Assembly (NCBI RefSeq): GCF_000745235.1
Contig: NZ_JQNL01000001.1
Location: forward strand, 1,426,001 to 1,490,000
Direction: 5' to 3'
DNA: 64,000 nt
From: Luteibacter mycovicinus
GTDB taxonomy: Bacteria > Pseudomonadota > Gammaproteobacteria > Xanthomonadales > Rhodanobacteraceae
Under the pieces are notes generated by a model. That model had not been told where the DNA came from and searched no databases. It saw nothing but the letters and a program-made list of their open reading frames with translations. The position numbers and the translations under genes were made by a program. Of this stretch, positions 18,204 to 26,305 are shown piece by piece (positions within the stretch are counted from its first letter, which is position 1; each line of letters begins with the position of its first letter).

Positions 18204-20552
18204 TCAGGGTGACGCATCGCTCATGGAATAAGGCGCCGAGGCCGGACCCTGCCCCCAATCCTTCGCCGGCTCGGCCTGCATGCTGAAGTGCAGCTCGCCA
18301 CCGGCGACGATCTCTTCGTGGCGGATGAACGTCCGGTCCAGCGGCTTGCCGTCCAGCGTGACCTTGCCCACGTACGGATGCTTCGCATCCAGGTGGTCGG
18401 CCGAGACCGTGAAGTGCTTGCCACCCGGCAGATTCAGCGTGGCCTTCTCGACGAACGGCCGACCGATGACGTACTGGTTGCTGCCTGGCGCCACCGGATA
18501 GAACCCCAGCGAGCTGAAGATGTACCAGGCCGACATCTGCCCCAGGTCGTCGTTGCCGACCAGGCCGGTCGGCGTCGGTGAGTACTGGGTCTTCATGATC
18601 TGGACGAGGCGCTCCTGGGTTTTCCAGGGCTGACCCGCGTAGTCGTAGAGGTAAGCGACCTGATGGCTCGGCTCGTTGCCGTGAGCGTACCAGCCGATCA
18701 GGCCGGTGATGTCTTCCACGTGCGCAAACGACTTGGGATCGACCTTGGCGTCGAATACCGAGTCCAGCTTCCTGACGAAGGCGTCCTTGCCGCCCAGCGC
18801 GTCGATCAGGCCCTTGACGTCCTGCGGCACGTACCACGAGTACTGCCACGCGTTGCCTTCGGTGTAATCGCTGCCATAGGCGGCCGACGACGGGTCGAAC
18901 GGCTCGCGGAAACCGCCGTCGCTCTTGCGGGCGCGAAGGAAGCCGGTCTTCGTATCGAAGCTGTTCTTCCAGTTGCCGGCACGCTTCATGAAGGTCGCGG
19001 CGACATCGTCCTTACCCATGGCCTTGGCCATCCGTGCCAGCGACCAGTCGTCAAACGCGTATTCGACCGTCTTGGACGCCGCCTCCGGTTGCCGATCGAT
19101 GGGCACGTAACCGAGCTTCATGTAGTCGTCGATGCCGCCATACGGCCCGTACGTGGCGCTGGCCACCATGGCCTCGAGCGCCTTATCCGGGTCGTAGCCA
19201 CGGATGCCCTTCATATACGCATCGGCAATGACCGGTACGGCGTGATAGCCGACCATGCACCAGGTTTCCATGCCCTGGTAGGCCCAGATGGGCAGGATGC
19301 CGAAGGGGCTGGACTCGCGCGAGGCGATCAGTGAACTGACGAACTGGCTGCTCATGTCGGGGCGCAGAAGCGTGATCAGCGGCTGCTGGGCGCGATAGAC
19401 GTCCCATAGCGACCAGGTCGAGTAGAAATCGAAGCCCCTGGCCGTGTGAACCTGGTTGTCCGGGCCGCGGTACTCGCCGTTGACGTCCATCGACAGGCTT
19501 GGCGAGATCATCGAGTGGTACAGCGCGGTATAGAACATCCTGCGACTCTCGGCCGGCGCCTTGACGTCCACCGTGGACAGCACCTTCTCCCACGACTGGC
19601 GGGCCTCCACGCGGCGGGCATCGAAGTCGAAGCCTTCACCGTCCTTATCGAGGTTGGCCACGGCGTTGTCTTCGCTGACGGAGGAAACGGCCACCTTGAC
19701 GATCAGCGGCTTGCCGAGGTCGCCGAAGTCGAACACGCCCTCGAGCGCACGTCCGGTCATGGCGTCCGCGTCTTCCGCCCGGTTACCCGGACCACCGAAG
19801 CCCCGGTACGGCACGTTCTCTTCGCGGTTCTTCAGGCTGCGCGACGTCATCGGCTGGTTGAAACGCATCGCGAAATACAGCTGACGACCGGGAGCCCAGC
19901 CCCGCGTGGTCCGGCCGCCGGTGACGGTGCCGTCCTTACGCACGCGAACCGACGACCACAGCACCTTGCCGTCGTAGTCGTAGATGCTGGGACGCAGGTC
20001 GAGCAGCAGATGGGCCGGCTTGCCCTTAGGGAACGTGTACCGATGCCAGCCCACCCGTGAGCCGGCGGTCAGCTCGGCACGAACGCCATAGTCGGCCAGC
20101 GTGACGGCGTAGTAACCTGCCTCGGCTTTCTCGCTCTTGTGGTCGAAACGCGAGCGATAGCCGCTGCCGGGCTGGTCGGGGGAACCGGGATCCAGCTTGA
20201 CGTCGCCGGCGATGGGCATGACGAGCACGTCGCCCAGATCGGAATGGCCGCTGCCGGAGAAGTGCGTATGGGAAAAACCCAGAATGCTCGAGTCGCCGTA
20301 CTGATAGCCGGCCGCCCATTTGTAGGCGTGCTTGAAATCGGGCATCGCCGTGTCCGGCGAGAGCTGGATCATGCCGAAAGGCACGGTCGCACCGGGGAAC
20401 GTATGACCATCGCCACCCGTGCCGATCGTGGGGTCGACGGCCTCGAAGGCACCGGACGGTTTGTCCGCGGTGGCCGCGAAGGCGAGGGCCGGCAGGGCCA
20501 GGGCGAGGGCGGCGGACAGCAGGCCGCGGCGCAGACAGGTGGAGCTCGGCAT
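18204..20552 (-). CDS. GH92 family alpha-mannosidase, exported
   Basis: A 782-aa protein with a signal peptide (about 1-27). The N-terminal beta-sandwich begins at DPTIGTGGDGHTFPGATVPFG and the catalytic (alpha/alpha)6 domain follows. Family signatures include GFSHTHFSGSGHSDLGD, YSTWSLWDVYRAQQPL, NEPSHQVAYLYDYAGQPWKT and NDDLGQMSAWYIFSSLGFYP. GH92 enzymes are calcium-dependent exo-alpha-mannosidases acting mostly on alpha-1,2 (also 1,3/1,4/1,6) linkages of N-glycans and mannans. Linkage preference cannot be read here. It is divergent from the LacI regulator, and the opposite operon encodes sugar import and mannose-to-fructose-6-phosphate steps, so it supplies mannose in the periplasm or outside. 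Confidence 0.93.
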   Translation of the reverse strand: MPSSTCLRRGLLSAALALALPALAFAATADKPSGAFEAVDPTIGTGGDGHTFPGATVPFGMIQLSPDTAMPDFKHAYKWAAGYQYGDSSILGFSHTHFSGSGHSDLGDVLVMPIAGDVKLDPGSPDQPGSGYRSRFDHKSEKAEAGYYAVTLADYGVRAELTAGSRVGWHRYTFPKGKPAHLLLDLRPSIYDYDGKVLWSSVRVRKDGTVTGGRTTRGWAPGRQLYFAMRFNQPMTSRSLKNREENVPYRGFGGPGNRAEDADAMTGRALEGVFDFGDLGKPLIVKVAVSSVSEDNAVANLDKDGEGFDFDARRVEARQSWEKVLSTVDVKAPAESRRMFYTALYHSMISPSLSMDVNGEYRGPDNQVHTARGFDFYSTWSLWDVYRAQQPLITLLRPDMSSQFVSSLIASRESSPFGILPIWAYQGMETWCMVGYHAVPVIADAYMKGIRGYDPDKALEAMVASATYGPYGGIDDYMKLGYVPIDRQPEAASKTVEYAFDDWSLARMAKAMGKDDVAATFMKRAGNWKNSFDTKTGFLRARKSDGGFREPFDPSSAAYGSDYTEGNAWQYSWYVPQDVKGLIDALGGKDAFVRKLDSVFDAKVDPKSFAHVEDITGLIGWYAHGNEPSHQVAYLYDYAGQPWKTQERLVQIMKTQYSPTPTGLVGNDDLGQMSAWYIFSSLGFYPVAPGSNQYVIGRPFVEKATLNLPGGKHFTVSADHLDAKHPYVGKVTLDGKPLDRTFIRHEEIVAGGELHFSMQAEPAKDWGQGPASAPYSMSDASP

Positions 20553-20566
20553 CGATGGTTCCCCTC

Positions 20567-20576
20567 AGATCGTTTG
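20567..20576 (+). promoter_or_regulatory. Candidate LacI-family operator half, site 1 (AGATCGTTTG)
   Basis: A 10-bp sequence close to the GH92 start codon, repeated exactly at 20677-20686 next to the regulator start. Paired direct copies at both ends of a divergent promoter region suggest a shared regulator site. It is not palindromic over its full length. Confidence 0.35.
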
Positions 20577-20676
20577 GATCGTGACAAACAGGTCGAACGT
20601 AGCAAAGATAGCGCGGCTGCGCATGTTGCAGTGCGTGATGCATCCCGAACCCTACCGCGCGATGATCGCCCGGTTT

Positions 20677-20686
20677 AGATCGTTTG
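20677..20686 (+). promoter_or_regulatory. Candidate LacI-family operator half, site 2 (AGATCGTTTG)
   Basis: Second exact copy, 11 bp upstream of the regulator ATG and overlapping its likely ribosome site GAAGGAG. A repressor bound here would be autoregulatory. Confidence 0.35.
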
Positions 20687-20697
20687 AAGGAGCCACA

Positions 20698-21747
20698 ATG
20701 CCCAGGATCACCCCGCAACGCCGCAAGGTCACGCTCGCCGATATCGCGCTGGGCTGCGACGTGTCGCGAGCGACGGTGTCCCTGGTGCTGCGCGGCAGCC
20801 CCCTGGTGAACTCCGCCACCCGTGCGCGCGTCGAGGCGGAGCTCAAGCGCCAGGGCTACGTTTATAACCGCGCCGCCGCCAATCTGCGTCGCCGGACGTC
20901 CTCCAGTATCGGCCTGGTCATCAACGATCTGGGCAACCCGTTCTTCGCCGAATTCGCTGCCGGCGCCGATGAGGCCCTCGCCAGCGCGGGTTACGTCACC
21001 CTGCTCGGCAACACGGGGGAGTCCCCCGATCGCCAGCAGGCGGTGCTCAACTCGCTGGTGGAACACGGTCCGGCAGGCATCATCCTCTCGCCCGCCGAAG
21101 GCAGCGAGGGCGAACAGGTGCTGGCCGCGGTCGGCATGCACACGCCCCTGCTGGTGTTCAACCGCGAACTTCCGGACGACGAGGGCGCCCATCGCTGGGA
21201 CACGCTCGAGATGGACAACGAGCACGGCGCCCGACTGGCGACCGAACACCTCATCGCGCTCGGCCACGAGCGCATCGCTTTCTTCGGCGGCCACCGCGAT
21301 TCCAGCTCGGTCGCCCAGCGCCGCCGCGGCTACGCGGGCGCCATGCAGGACGCGGGACTCAAGGTCGATCCCAGCTGGCTGGTGGAGAGCGCGCCCACTC
21401 GCCTCGAAGCCGCCCGGCAGACCGGCGCCCTGTTCGCACGCGATCCCGCGCCTACGGCGGCGGTTTGCTACAACGACGCCGTCGCGCTCGGGCTTATCCT
21501 TGGCCTGACCAAACGCGGCCGGCGCCCGGGCGAGGACTTCGCTCTGACCGGTTTCGATGACGTCGCCGAGGCCTCGGTATGCGTGCCGCCCCTGACCACC
21601 ATCGCGGTCGATCCGCGTGGCCTGGGCCGACGCAGCGCCGAGCTCATTCTTGAAAGACTTACCAACCCCGAGACGGACACCGCTTATACGATCGCGCCAG
21701 TACGGCTGGTCGTACGCGAAAGCAGCTGCCCGCCGTCTTCTCCCTGA
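20698..21747 (+). CDS. LacI-family transcriptional regulator of the mannose locus
   Basis: A 349-aa repressor-type protein. The N-terminal helix-turn-helix and hinge are VTLADIALGCDVSRATVSLVL (written in part) and RGSPLVNSATR at about 10-45. The periplasmic-binding-protein-like effector domain follows (SSSIGLVINDLGNPFFAEF and onward). The ATG at 20698 has a GAAGGAG ribosome site; the open frame upstream lacks family similarity. It is divergent from GH92 and 20 bp ahead of the sugar transporter, so it most likely controls both sides. The effector is probably mannose or a phosphorylated product, which is inference. Confidence 0.92.
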   Translation: MPRITPQRRKVTLADIALGCDVSRATVSLVLRGSPLVNSATRARVEAELKRQGYVYNRAAANLRRRTSSSIGLVINDLGNPFFAEFAAGADEALASAGYVTLLGNTGESPDRQQAVLNSLVEHGPAGIILSPAEGSEGEQVLAAVGMHTPLLVFNRELPDDEGAHRWDTLEMDNEHGARLATEHLIALGHERIAFFGGHRDSSSVAQRRRGYAGAMQDAGLKVDPSWLVESAPTRLEAARQTGALFARDPAPTAAVCYNDAVALGLILGLTKRGRRPGEDFALTGFDDVAEASVCVPPLTTIAVDPRGLGRRSAELILERLTNPETDTAYTIAPVRLVVRESSCPPSSP

Positions 21748-21767
21748 CCCACCAACTGGAGCGCCCC

Positions 21768-23099
21768 ATGGCCACCGGATCCACGCCATTGCCCACCTCT
21801 TCGCCCTCGTCGGCGAATTCGGGCGACACCCGCTACACCTATTTCCCGCTCGCTCTCGGCGTGATGACCACGATCTTCTTCATGTGGGGCTTCCTGACCT
21901 GCCTGAACGACATCCTGATCCCGCACCTTAAGGGTGTGTTCGAGCTGAACTACTTCCAGGCGATGCTCATCCAGTTCACGTTCTTCGGTGCGTACTTCAT
22001 CATGGGCCTGCCCGCGGGCAAGCTGGTGGCGGCCCTCGGTTACAAGAAGGGTATCGTCGCCGGCCTGATCATCGCCGGCATCGGCGCGGCGCTGTTCTGG
22101 CCGGCCGCCGGCATGCGCGTGTATCCGATCTTCCTCGGCGCGCTGTTCATCCTGGCCACCGGCATCACCGTGCTGCAGGTTGCCGCCAACCCCTACGTCG
22201 CACTGCTCGGTCCCGAGAAGACGGCCTCCAGCCGCCTTACGCTCGCCCAGGCGCTGAACTCGTTCGGCACCTTCCTCGCGCCGTTCTTCGGCGGTGTGCT
22301 GATCCTGTCCAACGCCGTGAAGAGCAGCGACGACATCGCCAAGCTCAGCGCCGCCGAGCAGGTGAGCTACCGCGCGACCGAAGCCAGCGCCGTGCAGGTT
22401 CCGTACATCGGCCTGGCCGTGGTCCTGGTGGTGATCGCCATCGGCGTCTACCTGTTCAACCTGCCCAAGCTGGAAGAAACCACCGAGAAGGCCGACGAAA
22501 GCCACCACTCGCTGATGGACGCCCTGAAGACCCCGCACGTGTTCTTCGGCGTGCTCGGCATCTTCTTCTACGTCGGCGGCGAAGTGTCGATCGGCAGCTT
22601 CATGATCAACTACCTGCAGCTGCCGGAAATCGGCAACATGACGGGTGAAGTCGCCGCCTCGCACGTGGCGTTCTACTGGGGCGGCGCGATGGTCGGCCGC
22701 TTCATCGGTTCCGCCCTGCTCGCGAAGTTCTCGCCGCGCGTCCTGCTGGCCGTGTTCGCCGCGATCAACGTCCTGCTCGTCATCACCACGATGGTGACCA
22801 CGGGCACCGTGGCCGTGTACAGCATCGTCGCCATCGGTCTGTTCAACTCGATCATGTTCCCGACGATCTTCTCGCTGGGTATCGAGCGCATGGGTCCGCT
22901 CACCAGCAAGGCGTCGAGCCTGCTGATCATGGCCATCGTCGGTGGCGCGCTGATCCCGGTCATCCAGGGCGCGATCGCCGATCACATCGGTCTGCAGCAC
23001 GCCTTCTTCGTCCCGCTGATCTGCTACGCGTACATCGTGTTCTACGGCCTCAGTGGCTCGAAGATCCGCAACGTCCCGGTCGCCGCCAAGGCCGGTTGA
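21768..23099 (+). CDS. FucP/GluP-type sugar:proton symporter (MFS)
   Basis: A 443-aa inner-membrane transporter with twelve predicted segments. Family features include FFMWGFLTCLNDILIPHLK near the N-terminus, GLPAGKLVAALGYKKG (loop 2-3) and LQVAANPYVALLGPE. This branch carries fucose, glucose, galactose or mannose. Context (mannosidase, AGE isomerase, fructokinase) favours mannose. It starts 20 bp after the regulator stop. A strong hairpin lies just after its stop codon. Confidence 0.88.
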   Translation: MATGSTPLPTSSPSSANSGDTRYTYFPLALGVMTTIFFMWGFLTCLNDILIPHLKGVFELNYFQAMLIQFTFFGAYFIMGLPAGKLVAALGYKKGIVAGLIIAGIGAALFWPAAGMRVYPIFLGALFILATGITVLQVAANPYVALLGPEKTASSRLTLAQALNSFGTFLAPFFGGVLILSNAVKSSDDIAKLSAAEQVSYRATEASAVQVPYIGLAVVLVVIAIGVYLFNLPKLEETTEKADESHHSLMDALKTPHVFFGVLGIFFYVGGEVSIGSFMINYLQLPEIGNMTGEVAASHVAFYWGGAMVGRFIGSALLAKFSPRVLLAVFAAINVLLVITTMVTTGTVAVYSIVAIGLFNSIMFPTIFSLGIERMGPLTSKASSLLIMAIVGGALIPVIQGAIADHIGLQHAFFVPLICYAYIVFYGLSGSKIRNVPVAAKAG

Positions 23100-23106
23100 C
23101 GCTCCT

Positions 23107-23137
23107 GACGACGGCCGGCGCGATGCCGGCCGTCGTC
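23107..23137 (+). terminator. Strong hairpin within the mannose operon
   Basis: A perfect 13-bp stem GACGACGGCCGGC / GCCGGCCGTCGTC with a 5-nt loop, followed by TTT, 7 bp after the transporter stop. It may reduce read-through into the kinase gene or protect the upstream message. Confidence 0.55.
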
Positions 23138-23174
23138 TTTCCAATCCCTCGCCCGAAAAGGACAGGCCGTACGC

Positions 23175-24155
23175 ATGTCTTCCATCCTCTGCTTCGGCGA
23201 GGCGCTGATCGATTTCCACGCACAGCCCCAGGGCGGCGCCGGTCAGCCTCCCGCCTTCGTTCCTTTTGCTGGCGGTGCGCCCGCCAACGTCGCTGTCGCC
23301 GCCGCCCTCCTTGGTGCCACGGCACGCTTTGCCGGCATGCTCGCGCGCGACATGTTCGGCGACTTCCTGCTCAAGAGTCTCAAGGATCTCGGTGTCGGCA
23401 CGGACGATGTGGCCCGCACCGACGAGGCGCGCACCGCACTCGCTTTCGTCGCGCATGACGACAAGGGCGATCGTAGCTTCAGTTTCTACCGTCCGCCCGC
23501 CGCGGACCTGCTGTTCCGTCCCGAGCACTTCCGTGCCGGGGCCTTCGACGATGTGTCGATCTTTCACGTCTGTTCGAATTCCCTGACCGAAGCCGCGATC
23601 GCTGCGACCACGGTCGAAGGCATGCGTCGCGCCCGGACCGCCGGCGCGCTGGTCAGCTTCGACATGAATCTGCGACCCGCCTTGTGGCCGAAGGATGAAG
23701 CGCCGCTGCCGCGCCTCTGGGAAACGCTGAACGAAGCCGACGTGATCAAGCTCAGCGCCGAGGAGTTCGCGTTTATCCACGCGGGCGCCGGCTCCGACGA
23801 TGCCGTGCTCGAGCGCCTCTGGCGCGGCAAGGCGCGCCTGCTGCTCGTCACCGACGGCGGCGAACCGATGCGCTGGTTCACCCGTGAGGCAAAGGGCGAA
23901 CTGAAGGGCTATGCGGTCGAAGCCGTGGACACGACCGCCGCCGGCGATGCGTTTGTCGGCGGCCTCCTCGCGCGTCTCGACCATGAAAAGGTCACACCGG
24001 CCAGCTTCGACGCACTGATCGCGGACGAAGCACGCCTGGTCGACCTCGTCCGTTTCGCCGCCGCCTGCGGCGCGATTACCGCCACCCGCAAGGGCTCGTT
24101 CACCGCCATTCCCGACCAGGCCGAAGTGAAGGCCTTCATGGAGAAGCACGCATGA
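23175..24155 (+). CDS. PfkB-family carbohydrate kinase, probable fructokinase
   Basis: A 326-aa cytosolic ribokinase-fold enzyme. The first signature is PFAGGAPANVAVAAALLG (about 33-50). The second, DTTAAGDAFVGGLLA, carries catalytic D258 and the anion hole. The arrangement fits fructokinases (ATP + fructose to fructose 6-phosphate); 2-keto-3-deoxygluconate kinase is the main alternative. Its stop codon overlaps the start of the AGE-family gene by 4 bp (ATGA), so kinase and isomerase are made together. This supports fructose, the product of mannose isomerisation, as substrate. Confidence 0.85.
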   Translation: MSSILCFGEALIDFHAQPQGGAGQPPAFVPFAGGAPANVAVAAALLGATARFAGMLARDMFGDFLLKSLKDLGVGTDDVARTDEARTALAFVAHDDKGDRSFSFYRPPAADLLFRPEHFRAGAFDDVSIFHVCSNSLTEAAIAATTVEGMRRARTAGALVSFDMNLRPALWPKDEAPLPRLWETLNEADVIKLSAEEFAFIHAGAGSDDAVLERLWRGKARLLLVTDGGEPMRWFTREAKGELKGYAVEAVDTTAAGDAFVGGLLARLDHEKVTPASFDALIADEARLVDLVRFAAACGAITATRKGSFTAIPDQAEVKAFMEKHA

Positions 24156-25369
24156 CGACTGTCCCCCTCCCCGATTTTCACAACGTCGATGTCCTCCGCG
24201 ACCATGTCGCAAAGACCATGGCGTTCTATAAGCCGAACGAAGTCGACCCCGCGGGCGGCTTCTTCCAGTACTTCAAGGACGATGGCTCGGTCTACGACAA
24301 GACTCATCGCCACCTCGTCTCCAGCACGCGCTTCGTGTTCAACCACGCCATGGCCTACCTCGAGTTCAGGAAGCCCGAGGACAAGGAACTCACCATGCAC
24401 GGGTTGAAGTACCTGCGCGAGGTGCATCTGAACCCGGAAACCGGCGGTTACGCCTGGACCATCGCCGACGGTAAGCGCGACGACCAGATGAATCACTGCT
24501 ACGGCCTGGCCTTCATGCTGCTGGCCTATTCCTGCGGCGTCAAAGTCGGTTTCGACGAAGCGAAGGCATGGCAGGGCGAGATCTGGGATCTGCTCGAAAA
24601 GCGTTACTTCGAGCCGACGTACGGTCTGTACCGCGACGAAGCCGACAAGGACTGGAACTTCACCGGTTACCGCGGCCAGAACGCGAACATGCACATGACC
24701 GAGGCCATGATCGCCGCGTGGGAAGCCACGAAGGACGACCGCTACCTCGACCGTGCGCTGCTGCTGGCCGAGAACATGACCCAGCGTCAGGCAGGCCTCA
24801 CGCCCCAGAAGCTGGTGTGGGAGCACTACCACAGCGACTGGACGATCGACTGGGAATACAACCTCGACAATCCCAAGCATCTGTTCCGTCCCTGGGGTTT
24901 CCAGCCAGGCCACCAGACCGAATGGGCCAAGCTGCTGCTCATGCTCGAGCGTTACACCAGGGGCACGCCGAAACATAAGCCGTGGCTGGTGCCAACCGCG
25001 AAGCATCTGTTCGACGAGGCGCTGGCCAAGGCCTGGGACGGCCAGTATGGCGGCATCGCATACGGATTCTCGCCCGAGGGCGACGTCTGCGACGACGACA
25101 AGTATTTCTGGGTGCAGGCCGAATCGCTCGGTGCCGCGCAGCTCCTGTTCGAGACCACGGGTGAGAAGAAGTACGACGAGGCTTACGAGAAGATCTGGGC
25201 TTACAGCTGGGAGCACTTCGTCGATCACACGTATGGCGCGTGGTATCGCATTCTCAAGCGCAACAACGAGAAGTACGACGACGAAAAGAGCCCCGCCGGC
25301 AAGACCGACTACCACACCATGGGCGCGTGCTACGAAATCATGGCCTCCCTGCGCCGTATGCAGAGGTGA
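24152..25369 (+). CDS. AGE-family isomerase, probable D-mannose isomerase
   Basis: A 405-aa (alpha/alpha)6-barrel protein of the N-acylglucosamine 2-epimerase family. Conserved histidines are visible in QMNHCYGLAF, KLVWEHYHSDW, FRPWGFQPGHQTEW and TDYHTMGACYE. The EHYHSDW and PWGFQPGHQ segments resemble the mannose isomerase/cellobiose epimerase branches rather than true GlcNAc epimerases. It would convert mannose to fructose for the kinase encoded immediately upstream. Alternatives are mannose 2-epimerase (to glucose) or an oligosaccharide epimerase. It is last in the operon and followed by a bidirectional hairpin. Confidence 0.85.
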   Translation: MTTVPLPDFHNVDVLRDHVAKTMAFYKPNEVDPAGGFFQYFKDDGSVYDKTHRHLVSSTRFVFNHAMAYLEFRKPEDKELTMHGLKYLREVHLNPETGGYAWTIADGKRDDQMNHCYGLAFMLLAYSCGVKVGFDEAKAWQGEIWDLLEKRYFEPTYGLYRDEADKDWNFTGYRGQNANMHMTEAMIAAWEATKDDRYLDRALLLAENMTQRQAGLTPQKLVWEHYHSDWTIDWEYNLDNPKHLFRPWGFQPGHQTEWAKLLLMLERYTRGTPKHKPWLVPTAKHLFDEALAKAWDGQYGGIAYGFSPEGDVCDDDKYFWVQAESLGAAQLLFETTGEKKYDEAYEKIWAYSWEHFVDHTYGAWYRILKRNNEKYDDEKSPAGKTDYHTMGACYEIMASLRRMQR

Positions 25370-25380
25370 CAGGGCCTGCA

Positions 25381-25423
25381 TTGAAGGTATGCGGGCGATT
25401 CATTCCCGCCCGCATCCCTTCAA
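25381..25423. terminator. Bidirectional hairpin between convergent operons
   Basis: Inner perfect stem ATGCGGGCG / CGCCCGCAT (25389-25397 with 25407-25415, 9-nt loop). Outer TTGAAGG / CCTTCAA extends it to 25381-25423. It separates the AGE-family gene from the ligD polymerase gene and overlaps the latter's stop codon. Confidence 0.7.
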
Positions 25424-26301
25424 CGCTTCGATGGCAGCGACTGCTTCAGCGTCGCCATCCCATCCCACGGGTCCGCCGTCAGTGACCTCGCCCGTTTCAA
25501 CGCTTTTGACAGGTCGAATGCAGCGCCTGTCTTGAGCCGCGCTATCTCCTCCCAGCGTACCGGCATGGCGACCGGCGCCCCCGCGCGTGCACGCAGCGAC
25601 CATCCCGTGACGCTGGTCGCACCCCTCGTGTTGCGTAGCCAGTCGATAAAGATCAGCCCTTCACGCTTCGCCTTGCTCGCTTCCGCGATATACCGTGTCG
25701 GGGCAGCATCCACCATGTCGCGCGCAACGCCTTCGCAGAAGGACTTCAACACCTCCCACGACGGTCCGCGGTCGAACGGCGCGACCACGTGCAGACCCTT
25801 GCCTCCCGATGTGCGCACAAACGATTCGAGGCCGGCGGCGGCCAGTCGCTCGCGGATGGCCCGGGCACATGCGACCACAGCCTTCCACTCGACGCCCGCA
25901 GCGGGATCGATATCGAAGATGAGACGATCGGGCCGATCCGGATCCTCGACCCGTGCACCCCACGGATGAAACTCCAGCGTGTTCATCTGTATGAGTTCGA
26001 GAACGCCTTCGACATCCTCGACGTACAGGTATTCCGCGGTACCTCCGTCCTTCTCTTTCAGCTTTACCGCTTTGACATGCTTGCCCAGCGCATCCGCGTG
26101 GTGCTTCTGAAAGAAGCACGCGCCCGTCGTTCCGCGGGGACACCGCACGACCGACAACGGGCGTCCATGCAACTCCGGCAGCATGTGTGACGCCACCGCT
26201 TCGTAGTAAGCGGCCACATCACCCTTGGTCGGCCCGCCTTCACCGAACACCTCGCGGTCGGGGTGCGTGATGGCGACGCCGTCGACGATAAGCGGATCCA
26301 T
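25420..26301 (-). CDS. Stand-alone LigD polymerase (primase-like) domain protein
   Basis: A 293-aa archaeo-eukaryotic primase-like polymerase of bacterial non-homologous end joining. It begins with the usual domain start (VDGVAITHPDREVFGEGG). The catalytic acidic motif is LIFDIDPA, and RTSGGKGLHVVAP and FIDWLRNTRGATSV are further signatures. Ligase and phosphoesterase domains are absent, and the 4-bp gap to ku leaves no room for them, so the protein is natively polymerase-only rather than truncated. A separate ATP-dependent ligase must act elsewhere in the genome. It fills gaps and adds ribonucleotides at ends held by Ku. Confidence 0.9.
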   Translation of the reverse strand: MDPLIVDGVAITHPDREVFGEGGPTKGDVAAYYEAVASHMLPELHGRPLSVVRCPRGTTGACFFQKHHADALGKHVKAVKLKEKDGGTAEYLYVEDVEGVLELIQMNTLEFHPWGARVEDPDRPDRLIFDIDPAAGVEWKAVVACARAIRERLAAAGLESFVRTSGGKGLHVVAPFDRGPSWEVLKSFCEGVARDMVDAAPTRYIAEASKAKREGLIFIDWLRNTRGATSVTGWSLRARAGAPVAMPVRWEEIARLKTGAAFDLSKALKRARSLTADPWDGMATLKQSLPSKR

Positions 26302-26305
26302 GGCG

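Noticed and set aside
21684..24212. Minus-strand frame of 842 codons opposite the sugar transporter and kinase
   Set aside because: Antisense to two recognised genes; His/Asp/Glu/Arg-rich composition without any domain.
25420..26301. Truncated LigD pseudogene
   Set aside because: The polymerase domain has its normal start and end, intact DxD motif, and a tight 4-bp spacing after ku; no ligase or phosphoesterase remnant is seen on either side.
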